Positions 10,722 through 21,482 of a DNA stretch of 64,000 nucleotides are shown in pieces (the first letter of the stretch is position 1; every line of letters begins with the position of its first letter). The stretch comes from Siphonodentalium dalli (taxonomy: Eukaryota > Mollusca > Scaphopoda > Gadilida > Siphonodentaliidae): contig CP136062.1 in assembly GCA_032622095.1 (NCBI GenBank), positions 145,272,089 to 145,336,088 on the forward strand, read 5' to 3'. The position numbers and the translations under genes are program-made. The notes beneath the pieces were generated by a model. That model did not search any database, was not told the origin of the DNA, and worked only from the letters and a program-made list of their open reading frames with translations.

Positions 10722-11058
10722 TACCGCTATACTTAAAGTAATTGACCACCAGCAACGTGGTGTCACCCCGTTAATACTGCGGTACTATACCGCGGTATCC
10801 TCCAATACCGCGGTACTGATACCGCTTGTTAACGTATGTGGGAGTAAATACCTCCCCTCAAAGTGTTCCATGAAAATCACTGCGGTATTCAAAAAAATTA
10901 ATGCGGTGCCCGCTAAAAGACCGCGGTATCATCGCCCAATACCGTAATTCCACTGCCATGGCCGCCTCGATACAGCTACCGTTTATTACCGGTATCACCG
11001 TGGTCATGACCGGGGTATCACCCCGTTTTTCTGGTCAATTACTTTGAGAATAGCGGTA
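10722..11058. mobile_element. TA-flanked MITE with CCGCGGTAT-rich interior
   Basis: A ~26-base TIR starts TACCGCTATACTTAAAGTAA at the left and is mirrored at the right (TTACTTTGAGAATAGCGGTA). The inner AAAGTAATTGACCA is shared with the palindromic MITEs at 8.6-9.0 kb. The interior is full of palindromic (A)TACCGCGGTAT-like units, giving a GC content well above the surroundings. Confidence 0.65.
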
Positions 11059-11267
11059 GTCAGGCTACGCGCGGGAGAAAATAGGGGTTGATACGATAGA
11101 CCAAAATAAATTTGTCAGGTGATAATGACCAATGTTGACCTATAAAGTAACGCGACTATACTGTCGCATAATTATCAGGTGTAACCGGTCAAATATGAAC
11201 TCTAGTGACCAATATAGAACAGGTCAGAAAACATTCGCAGGGCCCTAATTGGCCTAAAATTTATTTA

Positions 11268-11610
11268 ACACTCCATTTGCCATTATTGGCATTAAAATTT
11301 ATTTATGTCGATAAAACTGTCATTTTTCAAAATTTTAAGCTGAGACTTGGAGTGTGTTGGTGGGATAGCTACATATTCGTAAAATGACAGAGTACAGCAC
11401 GCAATTATGTTTTAGATGGAAGAAGAGAATTTTTTTCAATGATAAAATTTAACATGGAAATTTGAATTTACCATTAACATCGATTTATGTCGATAAAACT
11501 GTCATTTTTCAAACTTTTAGGCTGAGACTTGGTGTATGTGCGTGTGATACATATATGTTCCTAAAATGACCGAGTCCAGCGCGTAATTATGTTTTAGATG
11601 GAAGAAATTG
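11268..11610 (+). repeat. Tandem duplication, 182 bp period, two copies
   Basis: The block beginning TTTATGTCGATAAAACTGTC at 11302 recurs at 11484. Both copies continue through GCTGAGACTTGG and end in a TTATGTTTTAGATGGAAGAA block. Identity looks high with a few substitutions. Non-coding. Confidence 0.75.
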
Positions 11611-12980
11611 AATTTGACATTTTCACAAAAACACGCCAATTCCGAATCCAGATGACCTACTTGCAGACGAGCGCTCGTTAATATTCATGCCAAGAAATAC
11701 AGGCGTCAAACTCATCTTTTTGGAAGGTTAATCCGATATACACATATTGAAATAATCCTTCCAGAACACCTTCCAAGATATAGAAAAATATTTTAATAGA
11801 TTAGGACGCCAAAACAGTCGTAATGAAAGAATTAAAATGCACATCGCGTCCGCTTCGATTGTCATCGGCATTGGAATTAGGTTGGCGATTATCGCAATAC
11901 GATAGGGGAACACTTTTACGTTCGTACTCATATTTCACCAATTTTTGTACCTGGCTTGCCTGTCCTGAGTTTCACGGCAAAATGGCCAATTTGATTCTAT
12001 TTGTCGTTATATACATATTTATCACCCCATTTATTATTAATTTTCATAAAAATAAAATAAAAGAAGCTGAAGATGACATGTTTAAAATGTTTGAAGCATG
12101 AATTTGGCGATAAATAGTTTTCAGAGTACGTTATACTTGCGATAGTTACGTTACGCACACAGTTGGGGAATTAGACCATTGTATCTGTTTTGCGCATGCG
12201 CAAGTCACTTTCCATATTTGGAATTTCCATTTGTGTTCCATTTGTGTTAACATGATCACCGATCAATCCATTAACAAACAAATTACCACGCAATTATCTT
12301 AGCATAAAAATATATTGTAATTTATGCAACTACGACCCTGGTAACCCTGATAACTAATAAAATATACCGGCCAATTCATTTTAAGATCGTTATTTCACTT
12401 TGCTTTAAGCATAAATACACTCTTAAACGCACATAAACGACCCATTGGCGTTAAAATTAAATATACTCGGTATTTATTATATTAGTTTTTTATTGCTCAG
12501 TATAGAGTTAGACCCTTGACACCTGTCAATATATTTGGGCTGAATTCATATGATGCGGTATTATTCCTCGAAATAAACAACAAAGCAGTCGTTACTTCGA
12601 AATGTCGTTTGGGCTAACATTTACACAAATCCTTCGCGTGTTCTCCTCAATTGGCACGCATGTTCTCAGTCGACACACAGGTTATCCCAGAAAGTGGTGT
12701 GAAATAAACACCCAAGGTTTGGGTGAAATAAATCTCTTTGTTGGATTTCCTCTTGGTCGGTTCAATGACGCGTTGATATGATTGAACCATGCCCACCGGG
12801 ATAGAGTTCTTTGAAGTGTCCTATGATTTAGCGTCACTATGCGCGATAGGCGTTAATAATGATTGCGAAACAACTGTAATTTATCTTGTCCCTCGATGAT
12901 GACACCGTTGGTGTTTTGCTGTATATTGACTTCAGATTTTTTCATTTGTCACTGGTCGATTTCATCCTGTCAGATGTGTT
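11611..12980. other. Non-coding stretch
   Basis: No gene recognised. The 92-codon plus-strand frame at 11823-12101 ends with a hydrophobic segment followed by lysines but has no identifiable family. A palindromic NRF1-like site lies at 12191-12202. Confidence 0.4.
12191..12202. promoter_or_regulatory. NRF1-like palindrome TGCGCATGCGCA
   Basis: A perfect 12-base match to the NRF1 consensus (established: YGCGCAYGCGCR). It sits in otherwise AT-rich DNA, with no recognised promoter or exon nearby. Confidence 0.35.
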
Positions 12981-12999
12981 ATCTTGGGTGTCCACAAAC

Positions 13000-13420
13000 G
13001 GATTCATGGCCCAAGAGCTACTAACGCACCTAACGAGTTGAATTTAGAGGTGAGATTCCCGGCGAATACTTCGAATACTGGCGAACCAGTACAAAGTTAT
13101 GTCTACAATGAATTAGCCAATGTATCCGACTGGTGCTGCTGTAATAAACTCTCAATTACTATTAATAAGAGCAATTATATGCTTTTACACCCCCAAAACA
13201 ATGACAAAAAGTGGAATACTTTGAAATTAAAGCTAAATAACATTGAATTGAACCGAATAGGGAATCTTGGACGTGAATCCTCGACAAATTGTTTAGGTAT
13301 CCACATTGATGAGAACTTGACATTCAAAAAGCACATTTCCATAATTTGCTCCGAAATATCACATGCAATCTACTGCATCAATGAGGTGAAACATTTTTCC
13401 CCAAGTTAAGCATGAAACTG
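13000..13420 (+). pseudogene. LINE reverse-transcriptase fragment (thumb region)
   Basis: A translation near 13090-13390 reads like the part of a CR1/L2/Jockey-type RT just after the catalytic domain: 'LANVSDWCCCNKLSITINKS' and then 'CLGIHIDENLTFKKHI', where family members have a DW(F/C)..NKLSLN..K and a LG(I/V).ID..L.W..HI block. The catalytic YADD box is not present and the frame breaks near 13400. The fragment is directly followed by the Polinton-like capsid remnant. Either the LINE inserted there or the two were joined by a deletion. Confident as LINE; exact clade unknown. Confidence 0.65.
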
Positions 13421-13446
13421 AAAGTTCAAGTTAAACTGAAAAATGG

Positions 13447-14577
13447 ACAGATGTGAATCAATCATATTTGTACCTGAAATTCAAAATCACAAAAGCAGAT
13501 GGAACAAACTTGGTTGATGGCACTGATGAAATTGCTCCTATTAACAACTTTTTCCACAGCATGTTCAGTAGTATCGATATTTACCTAAATAACAAACTGG
13601 TAACGGCGAACGGAGATACCTATCCTTATCGAGCCTACATGGAAAATCTCTTGGCTTATCCTGGTGAATGTAAAGAAAATCCACTTGCGCATTAGAAATG
13701 TGGTATCCAGACACCGCTAAACAGTTCACCGAAAACACTAAAGCTGGTCGTAATGTAATGATGGATTGAAATATCGACAAGCAATCATAGCAGGTAGTAA
13801 AACGGTAGAATTGTGTGGTCGTTTACACACAGATATATTTCTACAAGAGAAATACTTACCAAATGGAATTGAGATAAGAATTCGTCTCAATAGAGCGAAT
13901 CCAAAATTCTCTTTAATTGGTCAGGAAGACGGAAAAATAGTATTTGAAACAGCAGTTTTCAATGGCCTACAATTACGCTGATGCCAGTAGTAGCAAATTA
14001 CTTGAACCAAACAATAACACAGACAAATATGAAAATACCGATTAGAAGAGTTTAAGTGAAAACATTCACTATTGGTGCAGGGCTTGATCAAAAATTGAAG
14101 ATCACCTTTTCAAGGACAATTGCCAAAGAGACTTTTTATAGGCTTGGTATCAAACAAAGATATGAATGGCGATATTGAAACGAACCCATCCATTTCCAAC
14201 ACTTCAATCTGAAAAGCTTGAAGTTAGTCAGGACGGACATACCATCCATAACCGACCATTTGAACCAAACTTTGCATCAGAACAATGCCTAATATCTTAT
14301 TTATCACTGTGTCAGTCTTCGGGTATGTTTGGACAAAACAAATCCTTTGGTTTGAATCTCGAAAAATACATGAATGGTTATTGTTTCTGGGGTTACGACC
14401 TCACACCCGACCAAGGAGCAGAGGAAGGACATTTGCATTTTATAAAAACCGGTAACATAAAGTTAGAGCTTCAGTTTGCTGCAGGTCTAGCTTCAGTGAT
14501 CAACGGTGATAGTCTATGCTGAGTTCGATAATCAAATTGAAATCAACAGTTTGCGAGAAATAATAACAGATTATTAA
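13447..14577 (+). pseudogene. Polinton/adintovirus-like major capsid protein remnant (F54H12.2-like)
   Basis: Successive frames match, in order, the conserved blocks of the invertebrate F54H12.2-like family, which I assign to the Polinton/adintovirus double-jelly-roll major capsid protein. Visible blocks are SYLYLKFKITKADG near the start, TYPYRAYMENLL, then GSKTVELCGRLHTDIFLQEKY and IRIRLNRANPKF, then a GYDLTPD-type block and a final VYAEFDN-like block ending at a TAA at 14575-14577. Breaks: the frame changes near 13693, 13766, between about 13980 and 14165, and again near 14500, so at least four lesions plus a decayed middle. The N-terminal tenth is missing; a LINE fragment abuts there. An old, dead copy. 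The family assignment is from memory of motifs and the order of blocks supports it. Confidence 0.75.
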
Positions 14578-14581
14578 AAGC

Positions 14582-14969
14582 ATGGATGGATTGCATTTGG
14601 AGGACAAATTGAGACTGCAAGTTGGAGGACTCGATTTCATTCCATATTGTGTTTATCCTTGACAAAGTTCGGAAAACTTTCGAGAAATGTTTCGTTCATG
14701 AAATACAAAATCAAATTTCAAAAGAAGTGACACTCAATTGTGAAGGATGTAAAATAGATCATCCAAGTCAGACACGACATTTACTTTGTCTTTGGACACC
14801 ACCTATACAATGGGTAGATATGTTCATTGATATAGCACTACTTAAATTGAACATCTACCGAGTTATGGAACAATGGTATCCAGAAATAGAATCATTTACA
14901 CCACAAGAGAAATTTGAGGCATTCAAACGTTTGGAAAGATATAAAGGAAGTTGTTCATGCAAACTGTAA
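14582..14969 (+). pseudogene. Small Cys/His protein gene next to the capsid remnant
   Basis: Probable start at 14582, five bases after the capsid stop. The frame shifts near 14650-14665 and then stays open to 14969. It encodes about 125 residues with a CEGCKIDHPSQTRHLLC block (C-x2-C...H...H...C) that could bind zinc, followed by an amphipathic region. I recall small proteins of this kind between capsid and protease genes in invertebrate Polinton-like elements, but I cannot name a function. One frameshift makes it non-functional as read. Confidence 0.5.
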
Positions 14970-15029
14970 CCAATTTAATTCGGTTTTTGTTGACTTGTGG
15001 TGTGAAAAAGTAAAAAAAATACTACGAAG

Positions 15030-15633
15030 ATGAACACTAGCGAACTTCAGCATATACTAGACAAATCATCATACCTCTGTTCACTGCATGGTGTGGTGTG
15101 TGTGCAAAAGATCAGTTACCACACGAGAAACCTCATCATGTAAAACCATACATAGTAAATACACATACGTCAGAAAAACCAGGAGAACACTGGGTTGCAA
15201 TTTTCTTCAATGGAAACATTGCAACATATTTCCATTCGTTTCGGATACCAATGATTGATAAATATATCAAATCATTTATTCAAAGAAATTCGATCGAATG
15301 TAAAATAAACGTTGGGCGGTTTCAACATCACGGTACAAACGTGTGCGGTATCTACTGCATTTTTGCGGTACAAACGTGTGCGGTATCTACTGCATTTTTT
15401 GCGGTACAAACGTGTGCGGTATCTACTGCATATTTGCTTTACATTTCTTGAAAAGCGGATATGGTATAAAAGTATTAGTTGAAATGAATTTTGATGGTGA
15501 CTACTTCAGAAATGATAGAAAAGTATTTGATTGGTTTCATAGAAACTATGAGCCCATACGAAAAGAATCGGCAACATTACCCAAAATATGTATTGCACAA
15601 ACTTGTAAGACTTACTGTGAATTTCATTATTGA
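15030..15633 (+). pseudogene. Adenain-like cysteine protease remnant (Polinton-type PRO)
   Basis: The start ATG at 15030 opens a frame that shifts near 15098. The second frame contains KPGEHWVAIFF, matching the His-containing block of adenovirus-type/C48-like proteases. It then has TYFHSF, where the family usually has an acidic F(D/E)S(F/Y). Finally NVCGIYC, the catalytic-Cys block. In Polintons this enzyme is thought to mature capsid proteins (family knowledge). The Cys block is tandemly triplicated (see the repeat entry), which shifts the frame again. The C-terminal ~60 residues are read in the third frame to a stop at 15631-15633. With two frame breaks, a disrupted Cys region and a possible missing acidic residue, it is dead as read. 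Confidence 0.7.
15332..15438 (+). repeat. 35/36-bp tandem triplication over the protease active-site codons
   Basis: The unit GGTACAAACGTGTGCGGTAT plus TCTACTGCATTTTTGC-type sequence starts at 15332, 15367 and 15403. The first period is 35 bases, which breaks frame. The second is 36, which keeps it. Each copy carries the codons for NVCGIYC. Confidence 0.85.
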
Positions 15634-15639
15634 TAAAAT

Positions 15640-16445
15640 GTGCTCATTACCAATTGTTTAAATATGTTAAAATCATAATCATTTGTAAATATGTTGATTG
15701 TTAATTAATGATGAAATTAGTTACCATATGTAAATTATGTTCATTGCATTACCAATTATTGATAGTAAATATGATAATTTCATGATCAGTTGTAAATATG
15801 TTGATTCTTAATTAAAAAATAAAAGTTATGTTGTTGAAAAACAGTGTCTGTTTTTAATGATCGTCTTCGGCATTGTCGATGAAGATCTTAATTCACCAAA
15901 AAAGAAACACATCTGAAATGACATTCGGGAAAATTGGTAGAAAAACACAATGACGTCGCCAACGACTGATCTTGGATCTTATGTCAGAGCCATCCGTGTA
16001 TCTGCCCCAATGGACATTGTGGTGTGGGATGCCCTTTCCTGAGCAGTGTATTGTACAGGTGAAAAGTTCTTTGAACTATTCACTTTTGTCTGTGCAACTT
16101 GGGCTCGCAATCCTATACTGTTCAGTGCACAGGAGATAGAACACATCGAATGGCTTGGGACAACATATATCTTACTCACGGTGGCGGCAACCCTTCTGCA
16201 GAGAAAACTCGTGTTTTGGAGAGAGAAAAGGCAAAAAGATTCAGCGTATCCCCAGTGAGGAATGTGAGTATACCGAAAGGTATATTTCCATCTCTCATCG
16301 AGGGTTCGCTTGGGTTTCGGGAGTTGGACCAAGAGGATGGATATAAAGACTCTTTATCCACTTTTAAGTCTTGTGATCTGACGTAAAACGGTCCTTCTCA
16401 GGGCCACCCAAAACTTGCTATCAGATGGCTCTTGCATGCACATTT
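15640..16445. other. Non-coding stretch downstream of the protease remnant
   Basis: AT-rich with short internal similarities (AAATATGTTGATT blocks near 15690 and 15795) at first. From 16000 to 16390 several overlapping frames of 60-117 codons exist on both strands with no recognised domain. No Polinton integrase, polymerase or packaging ATPase is visible. Confidence 0.4.
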
Positions 16446-16980
16446 TCACAGCGCTACAGTCTTCGAATTTATTCGAAGACTTTCGCTTTTGTTAAAAACG
16501 CACTGGTAAAGCAGCACAATTTAGTGATGCTTCAATTGTTTTGCTCGGTATTATTCTAAGTTGAGTGTGTCCAGCGAAGGGGAACGCCCTTCGCTTGCCA
16601 CACTGCCATTAGAATCCGAGAACAAATAGAAGCATCAGTAAATTATGCTCTTTTCTGTCAAAAAACATATTTCTACGAATAAAAAAACACCGATTTGACT
16701 CAGAGAAGTTTTATATGTACCATTTTACCATTATCTCATAAACATATTTCACTGAAAGGTAAATTCTACGAGTACATTTTACAACGCTAGCATCTTCGAA
16801 TTTATTCGAAGACTTTCGCTTTTGTTAAAAATGCACTGGTAAAGTAGCACAATTTACCAATGCTTCGATTTTTGCTCGGTATTATACTAAGTTCAGTGTG
16901 CCCTTCGCTTACCACACTGGCATTAGAGTCCGAGAAAAGGACGATACATTAGTAAATTATGCTCTTTTCTGTAAAAAAAA
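16446..16980 (+). repeat. Tandem duplication, 333 bp offset, with hairpin TCTTCGAA..TTCGAAGA
   Basis: A ~200-base block starting at a TCTTCGAATTTATTCGAAGA hairpin (16460 and 16793) recurs. It continues through the CTTTCGCTTTTGTTAAAAA stretch, then ACTGGTAAAG, GCTCGGTATTAT, TTCGCTT and CCACACTG. Both copies end with ATTATGCTCTTTTCTGT. The second copy has a deletion in the middle. Confidence 0.75.
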
Positions 16981-17039
16981 AACCCTTCGAAGCGCTATCC
17001 TTACTCTTTTGGAATCTAACACAACCTCTGGATCGACGA

Positions 17040-17312
17040 GCCCGACCCTGGGCTGTCACTCTGGCCCACCCCCTCGCTCGATGTCACTCTGGCCCATGGG
17101 CCAGAGTGACATCGAGCGAGTGATTTGGGTTTTTTCTGGCCCACCCCCTCGCTCGTAGGCACTCTGGCCCGGTCCTGTGCTGGCACTCTGGCCCACCCCT
17201 CGCTCGATGTTACCCTGGGCTGTCACTCTGGCCCACCCACTCTGTGTCGGCCACTCTGGCCCATGGGCCAGAGTGGCCGACCCAGAGGGGGTGGGCCAGA
17301 GTGCCAGCCAAT
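17040..17312. repeat. GC-rich nested palindromes built on CACTCTGGCCCA
   Basis: A 48-base perfect palindrome lies at 17073-17120 (dyad between 17096 and 17097) and a 36-base perfect palindrome at 17246-17281, which extends imperfectly to about 47-base arms (17217-17311). Both are centred on GGCCCATGGGCC. CACTCTGGCCCA or its complement occurs eight or more times, mixed with CTCGCTCG. ORFs here are a by-product. Confidence 0.85.
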
Positions 17313-17314
17313 AC

Positions 17315-17545
17315 TACTCCCATAGGTATCAAATTTCGTCGAAATCCGTTCGAAAGGAGCGATATAACCTTGAATGGACCATTTTGAAGGTCAAGGTCAG
17401 GTCGGGGTCACGATTTGACCGCGTCCAAAACACTCCCCGGACAAAAGCACCCATAGGTATCAAATGTCGTCGAAATCCGTTCGAAAGGCGCGATTTGACC
17501 TTGAGCTGACCATTTTGAAGTTCAAGATCGTCGTACGCCGTCTGC
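17315..17545 (+). repeat. Two-copy repeat, 131 bp period
   Basis: CCATAGGTATCAAAT followed by GTCGAAATCCGTTCGAAAGG starts at 17320 and 17451. Each copy continues through GACC(A)TTTTGAAG. Similar 'GTCGAAATCCGTTCGAAAGG' blocks are common at transposon ends, but no TIR is visible. Confidence 0.6.
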
Positions 17546-18680
17546 AAGCTCCCATCACATCCGTTGTGTTCGCAACAGAGCCCGTGTGGAAGGGCCTTTA
17601 CACTTGACTCAATAAAACTGTATAGTGCTCGACTACCAGAACAAAAACTAACCCTTAGTATATCATTCAGATAGACTACTTAGTAACCATTCTACACACG
17701 TTTAAAGATGGATTATCTCTTTAAATAACAAATTTGAAATAGTTGCGTGGAAAGCCTTCTATCAATTATTATTGATTTTATTTCGAATATTTTACTGGGA
17801 CCGTTTATTTGTCTATCTTTAGAATAGACCATTCGGGTGATACCATGATATAGCGATATTAGGCTGTTCCTATGGCTACGTACCGAACGCCAATGTCCCA
17901 GATTGATTGATTGTATTGTTTTATTCCGTAGTTATAAGCGATAATGAGTATAATTAACGTTTATTTGTGTCAAAATTACACAATAAAATTTCTGGGGGTG
18001 ACAGTCATGTTCGAAATAGCCATCCGATGAACCAATCTGTTCTCCCGAAATAGCACATTATCTGCTTATAAAATAACCTGTTTTAGGTACATGTAGATAA
18101 TCTGCTTAGAATTGGCTCATTTTGAGTCGATAATATGCTGAAAATGAGAACATTTTAGTTACATTATCGACTCATCATGAGGCGTTTCTAAGCAGATGAT
18201 GTGCGTAAAACGACACAAATACGCCAACTCACGACTTTTCAGGTGTACGCTCTTTAACAGATGTTTTCACTGTCGCCCGTGGCATAAAACGAGATAACGG
18301 GTAAGAGTCCATTATCTGCTTATTTCAGAATCAAATAATCACATTATATGCCTATTTTACATTATAGGTCGATAATTTGCGCATTTCCGCGATGATATGT
18401 TGGATGAGCATAGCCAACAAAGATATACACCGATGTGTATCTGTTTGTTTTGTTGCTTCTATGGTATATATGTACATGTATCTGCCTGTATATTATACAC
18501 AAGTTATCCTGTCCATCCTGTCCTACTCTCATATATATGTGTATGTGGTCCTCTGACGCGAGACCGCATCCACTAGTCACAGCCACATCAGCAAAGTTAC
18601 AATACGATTGACGCAAATTATCCACGGACGTCGTGCTTCAGACTACGCCAATATATGACATACCGCAAAAACTAGATTCT
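17546..18680. other. Non-coding stretch with local TTATCTGCTTA/TCGATAAT repeats
   Basis: No gene. Between 18055 and 18370 the motif (C)ATTATCTGCTTA and its inverse, plus (G)TCGATAATNTGC, recur at irregular spacing. This gives imperfect hairpins of the kind left by decayed MITEs. Confidence 0.4.
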
Positions 18681-18689
18681 CTAGGCACT

Positions 18690-19130
18690 ATATGCGCATG
18701 TTCTCAAGACTTTTCACGTGTAGGGACGCGACGACAGAGGGTTTTGGATGGACGTACATATTGCATGGCACAATATCGGTCTAAATGAACATTTCATGTG
18801 TACGATATCAAGACGGGTAACAGGGACGCGGCGACAGGGGGTTGAGGTGCACGCATACTCATATTATTTGGGACAGTGTCTGGTCTATTTTAAAATTGCA
18901 TGTGCATGCTCTCAAACTGGTCACACGTAGGGACGTGGCGACATGGGGTTGGTGTACGTACTTATATTGCATGGGAAACATTCGGGTCTATTTTATAAAG
19001 TCCTGTGTATGTTCCAAGGCAGGTCACATGGACCTGTCAGATTGGGTTGGTGTGGCCCGGGTACTTATATTGCATGGGACACTGTAATTGGGTCTATTTG
19101 AACAGTTCGTGTGTATGTTCTCATGTCCGA
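18690..19130 (+). repeat. Minisatellite, ~115 bp unit, about four copies
   Basis: Diverged units each contain GTAGGGACG(T/C)GGCGACA, a GGGTTGG block, TATTGCATGGGA and GGGTCTATTT. They end in TGTGTATGTTCTCA-type sequence. Single related fragments occur near 21.1 kb (minus strand) and 56.28 kb, so the unit is also dispersed. Confidence 0.65.
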
Positions 19131-20089
19131 CATGTTTCATTATCACCCCTCCCCTCGGGTTAATAACTTCCAACATACGCATCAAGTTTTAATTCTTATG
19201 AGAAAAAAGTGCCAAACCTCAAACTAATTGCGACACAGTGTTTCTTAGCAGGAATAAGTCTATTAACCCATTATAAACAACATACTAAAAATAAAAAGGG
19301 ATCAAGAAAGGCGAAATTTAGAAATTTAGTGAAATAAATTTGCCAAAATTTGGTAAAATACTCAATTTATGCCTTTTCAATGATGCTTATAAAAAAACTC
19401 AATTTAACAAGTCCTTCCATTTGTATATTCATTTTTGTAGAGTACAAAATTCTGATTACAGAGCAGCAAATGTTTTCCAATATGTTGAGCATTTTTCGAG
19501 TTATGTGCCTCCAAAATTGGGAGTTTGTCTAATTCCGGAGACTCAATTTCTAAGAATTAGCTCAAATCCATATTTTATGGTCCAGTATTTAAAAAAAAGG
19601 ATATCTTGCTGTTGTATTAATTTCCTAACTAGATTGTGCAAAACAAAAAATGATTACTTTATGCATCTATGATTGAGAAGACAAATATGTTCTTTAACAA
19701 AATGAGTGTTCCATTGTATAGCCAAATTTGCTTTGTGACACAGAACTGATATGATGAAATACCATATTTGATGTCATACAACTCAATACATTGATATCCA
19801 TATGCCCTGTATTTCTAATAACCTCTTAAGTATACAAGGTTAAATACACTGTGTTGGAATTGCTAAACACAGTTGTGCCAAAAAAAACTTATGGCCTTAT
19901 GAATCCTTAGTATTGAATATTTTCAAAAAAATGCCATTTTGGACTGTTTTTGGATGTTTTTGTCCATTTTAAAAGGTATTTTTATGCACAAATAGTAAAC
20001 AACAATGAACACAATTAGTGTTTAATGTGTATAATCATTTGAACGTTCCTCCTAAAACACTTATGTTGGGAAAAATAGGATTGCATTGA
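19131..20089. other. Non-coding stretch
   Basis: No gene or repeat recognised. The 110-codon frame at 19340-19672 has irregular composition and no domain. I treat it as chance. Confidence 0.4.
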
Positions 20090-20588
20090 TTAAAGGTACG
20101 GTTGGCCTTGGCGGTGGGTATCCTGTGAAAATATTTCCACCCGTCAAAAACCCCCACAAACAGAAAGAACATCAAAATGTAGAGACTTTGTTCGTATACA
20201 AATAAGAAATATCACGTAAACAGTATGTTATTGTCATATGTTTGACCATTGTTATGTAAACAAAAGCATGAAAAAGTTACTTTTCTGGTGTTTGTTTATA
20301 TTATGATGGTGAACATACAGAGCGTATTTTGTTGGTGAATTCCTGATATGGAAGTAATAAAGAGCGTTTATGCCATTTGTGCGATTAGCCAGTAGCATTG
20401 TGCTGTCTTCTGTAACACAATCAGGCTCTTGCTTATGTAAAATATAGTAGGACTGTATGATAACATGCTGTTTACGCGATGGTCATGGTATATATAAACG
20501 AAACTGTATGCGTTTTAATGTTTTTCTGTTTACGGTGATTGGAACAAATTTGAATATTTTCGACAACTAAGGCCTCACGTGCCTTTAA
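20090..20588 (+). mobile_element. MITE-like element, family A, copy 1
   Basis: Starts TTAAAGGTACGGTTGGCCTT and ends with the inverse (AAGGCCTCACGTGCCTTTAA). It therefore has imperfect TIRs of about 20 bases and TTAA at each extremity. It is co-linear with 52381-52912 and inverted relative to 3600-3992. The internal AATAAAGAGCGTT at 20356 and a degenerate copy about 40 bases upstream are conserved among copies. No coding capacity. Confidence 0.7.
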
Positions 20589-21234
20589 GCCAATCAACAG
20601 TAACTGGATTTCACATTATTTTTCAAGAAACTGACTCCAAATTTGAACGTTGATAATGGGGTAGGTGTAATCACAAAAGGCTATAATCTTGTCATCCCAT
20701 ATTCTAGTCATTGCAGACAAAAGTTATTTTATTCCAGTTTGTGTAGATTGTCTCATTAGGACTTAGTGGATCTCCAAATATTTAGAGATATATCTAATTA
20801 ATTGAGATATCTTCAAATGAATTAGAGATATCTCTAAATATTTCGATATAGCCTATATCCAATCGTAAATGATTTGAAGTCAATTAAGACCTGACATATC
20901 CTCAAACAGGCTCCTTGTATAAAATTTATTTCAACATGCAATGATGCCTCCCTGCATGCGCAGAAGTGATATTTAAAACTGCATAAATAGCAAAAGTTTC
21001 AGTTATTAAGGGAATTAAGAAGACTATGAGACATCAAGCGATATAGCCACTAAAATGTAAATGGTATTACTAATGACCTTTCCAGCTGGAACCAGGTTGG
21101 GAGTTAGAAATTACACCTACCCATGCATATACCACCACCCCTCCCAACCCACCGCACCCGCCCTCTGTGCCGTCGCCACTCACGTCCCTAAAATTACTTA
21201 CCAGTGAACAGTGAGAGAAAAAACATGACCACTG
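20589..21234. other. Non-coding stretch
   Basis: No gene recognised. A run of AGAGATATCTCTAAAT-like alternations near 20780-20850 forms small hairpins. A minus-strand relic of the 18.7 kb minisatellite lies near 21120-21195. Confidence 0.35.
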
Positions 21235-21269
21235 TATACCCCCCCACAACCGCAGGGGGGAGCTGCCTA
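21235..21269 (+). repeat. Left direct repeat flanking the Mutator-like/His-Me region
   Basis: TATACCCCCCC, then ACCGCAGGGGGGAGCTGCCT, matches 24282-24321 in the same orientation except for the length of the C run and a few bases. Internally it can pair C-run with G-run and GCAG with CTGC. Confidence 0.6.
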
Positions 21270-21482
21270 AAGCAGTAATATATCCAAAAAAAGATAAGAT
21301 GACAGACATTTTTAAGCATCAATAATTTCAAAACTCCTTAAAAGCAAGGTGCTGATCTCAGAACAGTTAGTTGTCATCATTTCACGAGACAAATATCATT
21401 TCTCATTGTAAAAATTCTGGAAGTTGTATATTCGCCAGAAGAATTTTCCAAATTAATGCTGTTAATGTGACAGAGTTGTTGA

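Noticed and set aside
15979-16386. Cluster of overlapping ORFs on both strands at 16.0-16.4 kb as a further Polinton gene
   Set aside because: Five frames overlap, none has a recognisable block, and no Polinton gene signature (integrase, ATPase, minor capsid) was found.
17125-17547. 110-codon ORFs over 17.1-17.5 kb
   Set aside because: They read through GC palindromes and a two-copy repeat; the proline/glycine-rich peptides are compositional.
19340-19672. 110-codon ORF at 19.3-19.7 kb
   Set aside because: AT-rich, with no splice-site support, no recognised motif and no homologous repeat. Probably chance.
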